Program-made: the position numbers and the translations under genes
Virus record (IMG/VR): IMGVR_UViG_3300042463_000878
Location: 1 to 64,000 of that record
Source of the DNA: a virus
Length of the DNA: 64,000 nt
Reading direction: 5' to 3' (one strand)
The notes under the pieces: generated by a model
Databases searched by the model: none
What the model saw: the letters and a program-made list of their open reading frames with translations, nothing else
Told to the model about the DNA's origin: nothing
In this document: positions 40,942 through 47,947 of the stretch, piece after piece
How the letters are laid out: each line of letters starts with the position of its first letter
How positions within the stretch are numbered: position 1 is the stretch's first letter

Positions 40942-41157
40942 ATGGCTTGTAAAGAATGTCCTTGGGTTATAAGGAATAAACATAATGACATGATTGTGGA
41001 GTTTTCCAAAAAAATGGATAAACCCCACAACTGTCATATAAAAAACGGAGGAAAAAACCTTTGGAGTACAACAGAAAAAAATAAATGTGATGGAAGAAAA
41101 GAATACGAAGAAAGTATTATACAGGATTTAACCACCGATAAATTTAAAAAACTATAA
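40942..41157 (+). CDS. Small Cys/His-rich protein (DUF6283-like)
   Basis: 71 residues. CKECPWVI, HNCHIK and KCDGRKEYE supply several Cys and His in zinc-site spacing, as in the DUF6283 group. Probably a small metal-binding protein; role unknown. It lies 17 bases after the 40415 gene. Confidence 0.55.
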   Translation: MACKECPWVIRNKHNDMIVEFSKKMDKPHNCHIKNGGKNLWSTTEKNKCDGRKEYEESIIQDLTTDKFKKL

Positions 41158-41183
41158 AACACGACTTAAAATCGTGTTTTTTT
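41155..41183 (+). terminator. Rho-independent terminator
   Basis: AACACGA / TCGTGTT stem with a CTTAAAA loop and a T run, directly after the 40942 stop. Confidence 0.85.
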
Positions 41184-41194
41184 GGTTATCATAA

Positions 41195-41202
41195 TATTTA
41201 TT
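41195..41202 (+). promoter_or_regulatory. Putative late promoter motif TATTTATT
   Basis: 18 bases before ATG 41220. Confidence 0.45.
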
Positions 41203-41219
41203 ATAAAAATATATTATTT

Positions 41220-41825
41220 ATGTCCACAGAAGTTATTGTTGCGTTTATATCAGGCGTATTAGGTCCTATTATTCTTTTATATACAAAGAACAAATTAGAG
41301 AAAAAAAAAGAAATGCCTGACATGGTTAAAGAAACACTACTAGTTAGTGAATTAATTACAACAAAAATTGAACATATTAAAGAAGAATTTAAAGCGGACA
41401 GAGTTTGGATAACACAATTTCATAATGGAGGTCACTTTTACCCGACAGGTAAATCAATGGCAAAATTCAGTGTCATTTATGAGACGGTTTCCCAAAATAC
41501 AAATTCAATTCAATCAAATTTTCAAAACATTCCTGTTAATTTATTTAGTAAGTCTATCAATTATTTACTGGAAAATGATGTAATTCAAATTCACGATTAT
41601 AAAGACGAATCTGTCGCAACTCACGGTTTAAAATATATTGCGGAAGATACAGGATGTAAATCAGGGTATTTATTTTCAATAAAAACAATTGATAATAAGT
41701 TTATTGGGACCTTAGGGTTAGATTTTTCAAAAAGAAAAACAAAACTTGATGTGGAGATGATAAATCACTTACAAGTTCACGCAACTTCAATTGGTGGAGT
41801 TCTTATGGGTCACCTAAATGGTTAA
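41220..41825 (+). CDS. Membrane-anchored GAF-like sensor domain protein
   Basis: 201 residues. One hydrophobic helix at about 4-22 (VIVAFISGVLGPIILLYT), a linker helix, then about 55-195 a GAF-like fold (RVWITQFHNGGHFYPTGKS, CKSGYLFSIKTIDNKFIGTL). GAF domains bind small ligands such as cyclic nucleotides. There is no output domain, so it would act by binding a ligand or a partner. A link to the metallophosphatase is only speculative. Confidence 0.55.
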   Translation: MSTEVIVAFISGVLGPIILLYTKNKLEKKKEMPDMVKETLLVSELITTKIEHIKEEFKADRVWITQFHNGGHFYPTGKSMAKFSVIYETVSQNTNSIQSNFQNIPVNLFSKSINYLLENDVIQIHDYKDESVATHGLKYIAEDTGCKSGYLFSIKTIDNKFIGTLGLDFSKRKTKLDVEMINHLQVHATSIGGVLMGHLNG

Positions 41826-41843
41826 CAAACCTAAATCTCTTTA

Positions 41844-41851
41844 TATTTATT
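41844..41851 (+). promoter_or_regulatory. Putative late promoter TATTTATT, leaderless spacing
   Basis: 3 bases before ATG 41855. Confidence 0.55.
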
Positions 41852-41854
41852 AAG

Positions 41855-43066
41855 ATGAGAAGTTATATTAACGAGAAGCCCGAATCGGTCCAACCTTTAA
41901 AATATAGTAATGTTAATTTTAAACAAATTGGTCACGGTAATCCCGCCTCTGATAAAATAAACCCATCTTTATTAATGGACGTAAATTTAGCAGCTAAAAA
42001 CGCTAATGTTATGGCCAGTGTAACAACCGCAGTTTCAGGACATAAAAAAGGTACTAGACATGAGCTTGGTTTGGCGGTTGATTTGGCAATGTTTGATAAT
42101 AAAGGTTACGGTAGTAAAGAAAGTGCTCAAAAAAAAGGTATTTACGATAAAATTGAAAAATTTGTTAGAACCCTAGAATCTATGGGGTATAAAGTAAATT
42201 CTGAACGAGGTAACGATAAAGCCGTTTTATGGTTTGGATTCCCAAATCATCATCATCATGTTCATGTATCAAGAAAATCTGATAATGGTACGTCTACAGG
42301 GAGTGATACTCAATCTACAAATTTTAAAAACTTACCTGAAAAAATTAAATCCTCGATAAATAAATTAAAAACAAAGTATGGTATTAACATTACTCAATCA
42401 CATATTGATAAAGAATTTAAACAAGAAGGTAATATACAACCAGATAATGGAGGGATTAATAACGAAGCTAAGAAAAGTATTGAAAAATTAATAAAAGATT
42501 GTAAAAAAGCAAACCCTAAAATTCGGTTTCCCGACGGTATTGTTTCTGATTATAGAAGTTATGATGACCAAGTAGATAATTTTGGAAAAAAAGCTAAAGA
42601 TAGGGGTGTTGATGACACACAAAAGTATAACACAATTCCTGGTTTTTCTCAACACCACACAGGAAAGGCCTTTGACATATTTAGTACTGAACCTAGTTGG
42701 TGGGATACAAATTCAGGGGTTAAAAATTGGGTTGCGGATAATTGTAAAAAATATGGGTTTAAGGTAACTTACAATGTTGATGGGGTACTTAGAAAAAAAG
42801 AACCTTGGCATTTATTCTATATTGGTAATGAATCAATCACAACAACGTCTAATTCAACTAACGATTCAACCTCTAACTCAACTTCTATCTCAACTAATGA
42901 TTTGACTAATGATTTGACTAATGATTTGACTAATGATTCATCACAAAGTAACGACGTTATCCAAAAATTTTTAAGCCCATTGTTAGGTTCTTTAGGGTTT
43001 AAAGAAGGTGAGGAACCAACCAATAAATTGATTGAGGATATTAAAAGAATTAAAAATTTATTATAA
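41855..43066 (+). CDS. Protein with two tandem M15-type peptidase domains
   Basis: 403 residues. First domain: GTRHELGLAVDLAMF at about 67 and NHHHHVHVSRK at about 136 hold the His-Asp-His zinc set. Second domain: SQHHTGKAFDIF at about 266 and EPWHLFYIG at about 312, the VanY/DacC form (SxHxxGxAxD, ExxWH). Both would cut peptidoglycan peptides. N-terminus RSYINEKPES carries an INE motif and the C-terminus KLIEDIKRIKNLL is shared with the next protein. Probably a virion-borne wall-degrading enzyme. A Thr/Asn/Asp repeat linker precedes the end. Confidence 0.75.
   Translation: MRSYINEKPESVQPLKYSNVNFKQIGHGNPASDKINPSLLMDVNLAAKNANVMASVTTAVSGHKKGTRHELGLAVDLAMFDNKGYGSKESAQKKGIYDKIEKFVRTLESMGYKVNSERGNDKAVLWFGFPNHHHHVHVSRKSDNGTSTGSDTQSTNFKNLPEKIKSSINKLKTKYGINITQSHIDKEFKQEGNIQPDNGGINNEAKKSIEKLIKDCKKANPKIRFPDGIVSDYRSYDDQVDNFGKKAKDRGVDDTQKYNTIPGFSQHHTGKAFDIFSTEPSWWDTNSGVKNWVADNCKKYGFKVTYNVDGVLRKKEPWHLFYIGNESITTTSNSTNDSTSNSTSISTNDLTNDLTNDLTNDSSQSNDVIQKFLSPLLGSLGFKEGEEPTNKLIEDIKRIKNLL
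42899..42934 (+). repeat. Three 12-bp repeats coding DLTN
   Basis: Three identical GATTTGACTAAT units in the linker of the M15 protein. Confidence 0.9.
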
Positions 43067-43758
43067 TGGAAAAATTTATTAACCCAGCCCCGTATGGTAA
43101 TATGAAATCATCTATGATGTCAAAATCTGTTGATTTAATTGCATACCCAAATTCAAAATTAATAAATCCGTATGACGGTGTTATTATTTTTGACAGAACA
43201 CCTTCTTGTGAAAATTTTATTAAAATTAAACATGAGTTTAATGGTGATGATATATATTCCGAATTTTGTAATGTCGGTAAATCATTTGTTTCACCAGGCG
43301 ATAGAATAAAACAAGGTCAAATTATTGGGTATTTCACTGACGATAGAATTAGTTACTCAATAAAAAACAATGATGATAAAAAATTAGACGTATCAACATA
43401 TCTAAAAGGGGTTGGTCCTAAAAAAGAAGAGCCTAAAAAAGAAGAACCTAAAAAAGAAGAACCTAAAAAAGAAGACCCTAAAAAAGAAGACCCTAAAAAA
43501 AATAAACCAATACAAGATGACCCTAAACTTGATAATGACCCTAAACTTGATATTGGAAATAAAAATGTTGGGTCTGGTAATGTTTTCTTAGACACATTAT
43601 TATCCCCATTTTCAATTGCCAATGATATTACCAAAGGTGTCGGTAAAAACATCAAAGGTGTCGGTAAAAACATTAAGACAGCTTTCAAAGAAGATTATGG
43701 TAATAATAAAAGACTTGTCGAACAAATAGATAAGATTAAAAAAATTATAAATAATTAA
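43066..43758 (+). CDS. LytM/M23-like protein with degenerate active site
   Basis: 230 residues. About 30-105 matches the M23 beta core (INPYDGVIIFDRT, FIKIKHEFNGDDIYSEFCNV, GDRIKQGQIIGYF), but the usual HxH ligand pair is not clear, so it may bind rather than cut peptidoglycan. A Lys/Glu/Pro repeat linker follows (six KKEEP-like units), then a C-terminal KRLVEQIDKIKKIINN related to the end of the 41855 protein. The two genes are joined with start and stop overlapping. Confidence 0.6.
   Translation: MEKFINPAPYGNMKSSMMSKSVDLIAYPNSKLINPYDGVIIFDRTPSCENFIKIKHEFNGDDIYSEFCNVGKSFVSPGDRIKQGQIIGYFTDDRISYSIKNNDDKKLDVSTYLKGVGPKKEEPKKEEPKKEEPKKEDPKKEDPKKNKPIQDDPKLDNDPKLDIGNKNVGSGNVFLDTLLSPFSIANDITKGVGKNIKGVGKNIKTAFKEDYGNNKRLVEQIDKIKKIINN
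43417..43500 (+). repeat. 15-bp Lys/Glu/Pro-coding repeats
   Basis: About five and a half units of CCTAAAAAAGAAGAR in the linker of the 43066 protein. Confidence 0.9.
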
Positions 43759-43762
43759 ACAA

Positions 43763-43788
43763 TCCCCCTTTTTTAGGGGGTTTTTTTT
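43763..43788 (+). terminator. Rho-independent terminator
   Basis: CCCCCT / AGGGGG stem, a T-rich loop and eight Ts after the 43066 gene. Confidence 0.88.
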
Positions 43789-43893
43789 CTTTAAAAAAAA
43801 ATTTAGTAAATCAAAAAAGTTTACTTATCTTTGTACAACAAAAGAGATAGATAACAATTCAGATACAAATCTTAAAAAAAAAATAAAAAAAGA

Positions 43894-43925
43894 TTTGGTA
43901 AATCGAAAAAGTTTACTTATCTTTG
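43894..43925 (+). promoter_or_regulatory. Host-like promoter, middle copy
   Basis: TTTG 43894-43897, 20-base spacer, TATCTTTG 43918-43925. Confidence 0.8.
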
Positions 43926-43984
43926 TACAACAAAAGAGATAGATAACGATTCAGATACAAATCTTTAAAAAAAATAAAAAAAGA

Positions 43985-44016
43985 TTTGGTAAATTGAAAA
44001 AGTTTACTTATCTTTG
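43985..44016 (+). promoter_or_regulatory. Host-like promoter, third copy, proximal to the large RNA
   Basis: TTTG 43985-43988, 20-base spacer, TATCTTTG 44009-44016; RNA likely begins near 44021. Confidence 0.82.
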
Positions 44017-44020
44017 TAAA

Positions 44021-44970
44021 ACAAATCGGAAGAGTCCGAAACGTTCTTTGAAATATTATTATCCATTACAACACTTCGGTGTTGTATAAAAGATAATCGG
44101 CCGTATATGGTCGTTAAATAAACCTCGAAAGGGGGATAAAGTGAAATCATCGTGTTAATGGTTTTGCGGTTCGGGTAACCGAACTCGAGTATACAAGTGG
44201 GATATCAGTGAGCCTGTAGTACCGAGGATAACTTCGTAGGGAAATGGAAAACTGAACGGGCAATGTGGATTGTCAGTTTGAGGTGGGAACACCAATAAGA
44301 ATAACCCATAGGGGCCAAGTGAGAAGTGTACTCCAAATACACAATTGCGGGTCCCAATATAAGAGGTGACTTAAAACCGAAGGGATAAAACCTGAAGGTA
44401 AGATAGAGAACGAGTGGTGTCGCTAATATCCTTACCACAGACCCACCAAGGTCTTGGTACGAAGTAATCTTAAAATATGAGAGTGGGGACACTCTACCGA
44501 GTAGAAAAGTATCTTGTTGTTCAAAAGACAACGAGGCTTAAGACGGACCTCTACTTGGAATCATCCACAACACATAACTTATACTAAATTTAAGTAAAAC
44601 TAAAATAACTATAAGCAAAAGTGTTCGTCAGGTTTTGATGAAAGTCGCCTACATAGTCATGAGTTGTTCATGGCATACCGAGACCGCAAGTCAACGTATA
44701 TTGTTACCAAAAACCTCTAAGGAGTCGAATCCTAAGTCAGTTCGCAAGATTGAGGAGAGTAGAGTAGTAATAGAGTAGTTAAAACCTTAAGAAGTGATTG
44801 GTCTAACCAATCGGCGATGAGGATTACCATTCAAAAGATGGTGGAAATGAAGGGAAACAATAATCCTTCTAAAGATTCTCACAAAACGGTGTATTCTCAG
44901 CCCTTTTTAAAATTACCCAATATATAGAATACGATTTTTAATCAAACCTCAATAATCTTGGGGTTTTTTT
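44021..44970 (+). ncRNA. Large structured non-coding RNA (about 0.95 kb)
   Basis: No credible ORF on either strand; richer in G+C than its neighbours. Flanked by three promoters and a terminator. Hairpins by eye: 44026-44039; ACAACAC with a TTCG loop (44068-44085) inside ATTATC/GATAAT; GGTTCGG with a GTAA loop (44168-44185); AAACTGA/TCAGTTT (44249-44279); GGTG with a GGAA loop (44282-44293); GTGTA/TACAC; GGTAAG/CTTACC (44397-44436); AGAGTG with a GGGA loop (44480-44495); CTTGTTGT/ACAACGAG (44513-44535); GATTGGT/ACCAATC (44796-44812); AGGATTA/TAATCCT (44820-44877). Several GNRA loops suggest tertiary contacts. Size and phage location near tRNAs recall GOLLD- and ROOL-type large RNAs, but identity to them is not established. 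Confidence 0.8.
44043..44054 (+). promoter_or_regulatory. boxA-like site in large-RNA leader
   Basis: GTTCTTTGAAAT closely matches bacterial rRNA boxA antitermination words, 26 bases after the -7 element. Confidence 0.45.
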
Positions 44971-44971
44971 A
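44945..44971 (+). terminator. Terminator of the large RNA
   Basis: AACCTCAA / TTGGGGTT with a TAATC loop and seven Ts. Confidence 0.85.
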
Positions 44972-45005
44972 TTTTAAAAAAAGTTTTGTAATTTAATTTA
45001 TGTGT

Positions 45006-45038
45006 ATAAAAAAACCCCACCTTTTTAAGATGAGGTTT
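45006..45038 (-). terminator. Terminator of tmRNA (minus strand)
   Basis: On the minus strand AAACCTCA pairs with TGGGGTTT, followed by a T run, 7 bases beyond the tmRNA 3' end. Confidence 0.8.
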
Positions 45039-45044
45039 AATTAG

Positions 45045-45431
45045 TGGAGGTAGAGGGGTTCGAACCCTCGTGTTGTACACCTTACCTATTAAGGACTACA
45101 CGCTTAGGATAACATTTTCTAATGTTCCAAAAATAGTTAGTTCGTTCTTCACCATCGTAAACTAACAACCAATGGATGACTCAATTTTGGGTTCAGTCAT
45201 TTTTCCACCCTTGTAAAGACTTCTGTTCCTAGGTTGTATGTCCACCGACCCGTATGGTTGTTTCCTATATGTTAGGCAACTACCGCAGCGTCTTCACGGA
45301 TTAATCCGATTGTCGCCATTTTGTTTAAAACGTTTCCGTTTACTGTTTACATCCGTAGATTTAAGTGAAAGGATACATCTCACTGCGTGCCCCGAATAAC
45401 TAACAATGCCAGTCAATTCCAAGTTACCCCC
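45045..45431 (-). ncRNA. ssrA: tmRNA
   Basis: 387 bases on the minus strand. 5' end GGGGGTAACTTGGAATTGAC is the standard tmRNA start; the 3' end has T arm GGGTTCGAACCCC and closes a 7-bp acceptor (GGGGGTA / TACCTCC) with discriminator A. Genomic CTA stands where CCA would be. The tag frame ends at TAA 45274-45272 and reads ATIGLIREDAAVVA if it resumes at the GCG after 45317. That end, AAVVA, differs from the usual ALAA. tmRNA rescues stalled ribosomes and marks products for degradation. Phage copies are uncommon. Confidence 0.92.
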
Positions 45432-45433
45432 AT

Positions 45434-45445
45434 ATTTTAAAGAAC
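45434..45445 (-). promoter_or_regulatory. boxA-like site before tmRNA
   Basis: GTTCTTTAAAAT on the minus strand, 12 bases after the -7 element and just upstream of the mature tmRNA 5' end. Confidence 0.45.
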
Positions 45446-45457
45446 TTATTTCTTGTA

Positions 45458-45488
45458 CAAAGATAGTAAAGTCTTATTAATTACCAAA
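45458..45488 (-). promoter_or_regulatory. Host-like promoter of tmRNA
   Basis: On the minus strand TTTG (45488-45485), 19 bases, TATCTTTG (45465-45458). Confidence 0.82.
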
Positions 45489-45496
45489 CTATTTTA

Positions 45497-45504
45497 TATT
45501 TATA
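45497..45504 (+). promoter_or_regulatory. Putative late promoter motif TATTTATA
   Basis: 15 bases before GTG 45520; divergent from the tmRNA promoter. Confidence 0.45.
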
Positions 45505-45519
45505 TGTAAATAAATATTT

Positions 45520-46884
45520 GTGAAAGATTCAAAAAATGCTAAAATAATATTTGAAAACGAGTATGTTGTATTTGTACAGGTGTTCAACAAGAACGCGGCC
45601 ACATATTACGGACCTCCAAAAGTTACTGAATTATATGACCGAGATTTTAGTCATGGTGAATTATTTTTTGCCGTAAGTAAATTTAATCCTGGCCCTGAAT
45701 ATATATATACACTATACAAACCTACAGACGGTGAACTTGAATACTATTCAGGTATTGAATTAAAACTTGAAAGTTACGATAACATCACATTTAAGTATCC
45801 GTACTTAAAACCCTATGTCCAAGATATTAGAGGAAATAGTGAAATATATGATTTGTTATTGAAAATTAAAAATGGTCAAAAGGTAAATAACTGGGACGCT
45901 AATAACTTTGACCCAATCGTATATGACATCAAATTTAATGAACAAACACCGGGTAAGAGTAGAGTTAAATTAAAATTTGACAATTATGAGGATTATTGGA
46001 AATTATTTGACCTATCTGATGGAGATATTTGGTTTGCAAATTACGTATATTCTAATTATGAGTCCTACGATTTTGAAAGTGGAGATTTTGTTGATGAGGA
46101 TTGGAAAAGAGGTTATTTATTACGTGAATTAAATGATGAAAACCTAATTAAATTAAAAGAAATTTTAAAAATACTATCACCAGAACTTTCACAATTACGA
46201 AATGATGAAGAATGGGAAAAATCGTCTAGTTTATTATTAACAACATTTGAACGTGAATCTCAGGAAATTATGTCTGATTGGTTGTCAGAAAGAAATAACT
46301 GTAAAGAACGAGGTGCCCGTAAGATGATGGAAGACGACTGTTGTAATTTTTTCCAAAATTATGGAATATTCAATATGGGAAATTGTTTTTATAGTTATGT
46401 GACGACAGTATCGGTGTTATTATCTTTATATTCAATGACGGGAGAAAGACATTTAACGGTTAGTGAGGTTTTAAGTGATATTGGACATAAATCAGGCAAT
46501 ATTGGTGGATGGGAAGAATATTCTTATGAACAAGATTGTATTGATTTTGATGATGAATCATTTAATCGTACTTGTGGTTGGCAATTAGATAATATGTTTA
46601 CTAAACTTGAAGACTCTGACGAATTTGAGGATATTAAAAAATTCTCAGATAATGCGTCAAAAATTTTAAGTAAGTACGATATGGAAACTAATTACAAATT
46701 ACCCAAAGACGAATCAAGAAATTTTAAAATAGTTAAAATGAACCCAAAAACAAATAAAGTCCATGTTGTGGTTTCATTAAAAGGTGGGTATCGTGGAGAA
46801 GAAAGAAGTTATGATTTTGAAGACTTTGACCAACTTTTACATCAATCGGAATTATTTGAAAATAAATTTGTCAAAGTCAAGTAA
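45520..46884 (+). CDS. Hypothetical protein, 454 residues
   Basis: GTG start at 45520 (KDSKNAKIIFENEYVVFVQV). A mixed alpha/beta acidic protein with no signal peptide. The N-terminal 90 residues look like a small beta domain and the centre is rich in Asp, Glu and Tyr. CNFFQNYGIFNMGNCFYSYV hints at a hydrophobic core, but no catalytic signature is visible. Unknown function. Confidence 0.6.
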   Translation: MKDSKNAKIIFENEYVVFVQVFNKNAATYYGPPKVTELYDRDFSHGELFFAVSKFNPGPEYIYTLYKPTDGELEYYSGIELKLESYDNITFKYPYLKPYVQDIRGNSEIYDLLLKIKNGQKVNNWDANNFDPIVYDIKFNEQTPGKSRVKLKFDNYEDYWKLFDLSDGDIWFANYVYSNYESYDFESGDFVDEDWKRGYLLRELNDENLIKLKEILKILSPELSQLRNDEEWEKSSSLLLTTFERESQEIMSDWLSERNNCKERGARKMMEDDCCNFFQNYGIFNMGNCFYSYVTTVSVLLSLYSMTGERHLTVSEVLSDIGHKSGNIGGWEEYSYEQDCIDFDDESFNRTCGWQLDNMFTKLEDSDEFEDIKKFSDNASKILSKYDMETNYKLPKDESRNFKIVKMNPKTNKVHVVVSLKGGYRGEERSYDFEDFDQLLHQSELFENKFVKVK

Positions 46885-46898
46885 TTTACTTATCTTTG
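46867..46898 (+). promoter_or_regulatory. Host-like promoter, leaderless
   Basis: TTTG 46867-46870, 20 bases, TATCTTTG 46891-46898, 4 bases to ATG 46903. Confidence 0.78.
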
Positions 46899-46902
46899 GC
46901 CT

Positions 46903-47733
46903 ATGGAGAGAAACTATCAATTACTAAAGGACGTTTTGTCGGTCCCAACAAAGACATATAAGGAAGACCGAATGATTGAGTTTTTAGTTAATTGGTTAAC
47001 TGAAAACCAAATACCATTTCAAGTTGACAAACACCGAAACATTTACGCAACTAAAACATCTCAGGATATTACTGAAGATTTCTTTTTCCCGTGTGTTATT
47101 GCCCATACTGACACCGTACATCAATTAGATGTTATAAACGTCAAAGAAATGGAATTACCTAACGCTCAGGGAGTAATTAAACCATCTTTAAAAGCGTTCA
47201 ACGATTTAGGACAATCAACAGGAATTGGTGGTGATGATAAATGTGGCGTTTATGCATGTTTAGAATTATTAAAAGAATTACCAAATCTTAAAGCAGCATT
47301 TTTTGTTTCTGAAGAAACAGGTTGTCACGGTTCAAAACAAGCCGATAAAGATTTCTTCAAGAACGTAGGGTACGGAATTCAATTTGATGCACCTGAGAAT
47401 TGGATGGTTAGTGAGTTCTGTATGGGTGTTCAGTTATTTGGTAGAGACACCGAGTTTTTTAAATCGTGTGATGAGGTATTAACCGAAACATTTAATCCTG
47501 ACAGAAAATATCAGTCTCACCCATATACCGATGTTTACGCATTGAAGAATACATTTGACTTCTCATGTATTAACTTCTCAATTGGGTACTATGATTACCA
47601 CACAAGAGAAGAATATGTGGTTATTGAGGATGTTTATAACGGAATTAAAACGGGTAAAGAATTAATTGAAAAATTGGGTAACGTAAAATACCCATTCAAA
47701 TCAAAACCACGATACAGTTATTTATTTGACTAA
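46903..47733 (+). CDS. M20/PepT-like zinc aminopeptidase
   Basis: 276 residues. CVIAHTDTVHQLD, GIGGDDKCGVYACLELL and FFVSEETGCHGSK are the metal-ligand blocks of M20/M28 co-catalytic zinc peptidases, and SIGYYDYHTREEYVVIED gives the final His. The dimerisation (lid) domain of M20 is largely missing, so the protein is a minimal catalytic unit. It probably frees amino acids from small peptides during infection. Its host-like leaderless promoter suggests early expression. Confidence 0.75.
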   Translation: MERNYQLLKDVLSVPTKTYKEDRMIEFLVNWLTENQIPFQVDKHRNIYATKTSQDITEDFFFPCVIAHTDTVHQLDVINVKEMELPNAQGVIKPSLKAFNDLGQSTGIGGDDKCGVYACLELLKELPNLKAAFFVSEETGCHGSKQADKDFFKNVGYGIQFDAPENWMVSEFCMGVQLFGRDTEFFKSCDEVLTETFNPDRKYQSHPYTDVYALKNTFDFSCINFSIGYYDYHTREEYVVIEDVYNGIKTGKELIEKLGNVKYPFKSKPRYSYLFD

Positions 47734-47757
47734 AAAAACTCCTACGTCATTAATTTT

Positions 47758-47834
47758 AAGCTCATTTTACCTTTATTTCAAGCTCATTTTTTATTAAAAT
47801 TGAACGATAAAGTTATTAAAATTGAACGATAAAG
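47758..47834. repeat. 22-bp period repeat block
   Basis: AAGCTCATTTT occurs at 47758-47768 and 47780-47790 (period 22), then TTATTAAAATTGAACGATAAAG is repeated exactly at 47791-47812 and 47813-47834. Such iteron-like direct repeats can bind an initiator or a regulator; the 200-base gap has no gene. Confidence 0.75.
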
Positions 47835-47923
47835 TTAATCATTATGAGCTCTATTTTACTATTTGAATCTCAAATTCAAAACGTATAATGTGGAGTTATT
47901 TTTTACTTATTAATGAACATAAA

Positions 47924-47947
47924 AAAAGGGGTTATTCAACCCCTTTT
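47924..47947. terminator. Bidirectional terminator at the clpC end
   Basis: AAAAGGGGTT / AACCCCTTTT with a four-base loop overlaps the clpC stop codon. Confidence 0.8.

Larger units (their letters stand above)
43802..44016 (+). repeat. Three tandem promoter copies (about 91-bp period)
   Basis: TATCTTTG occurs at 43826-43833, 43918-43925 and 44009-44016, each with a -33 word 20 bases upstream (TTTA in the first, TTTG in the other two). The intervening bases, including an AGAGATAGATAAC block, are almost identical between copies 1 and 2. Three stacked promoters feed one downstream RNA. Confidence 0.9.

Noticed and set aside
43802-44016. Short CRISPR-like array
   Set aside because: The repeats are whole promoters with near-identical intervening sequence, not short repeats with unique spacers.
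44205-44531. 108-codon minus-strand frame inside the large RNA
   Set aside because: It overlaps clear hairpins on the plus strand, has no upstream motif of either class, and its residue pattern is not protein-like (composition follows the RNA structure).
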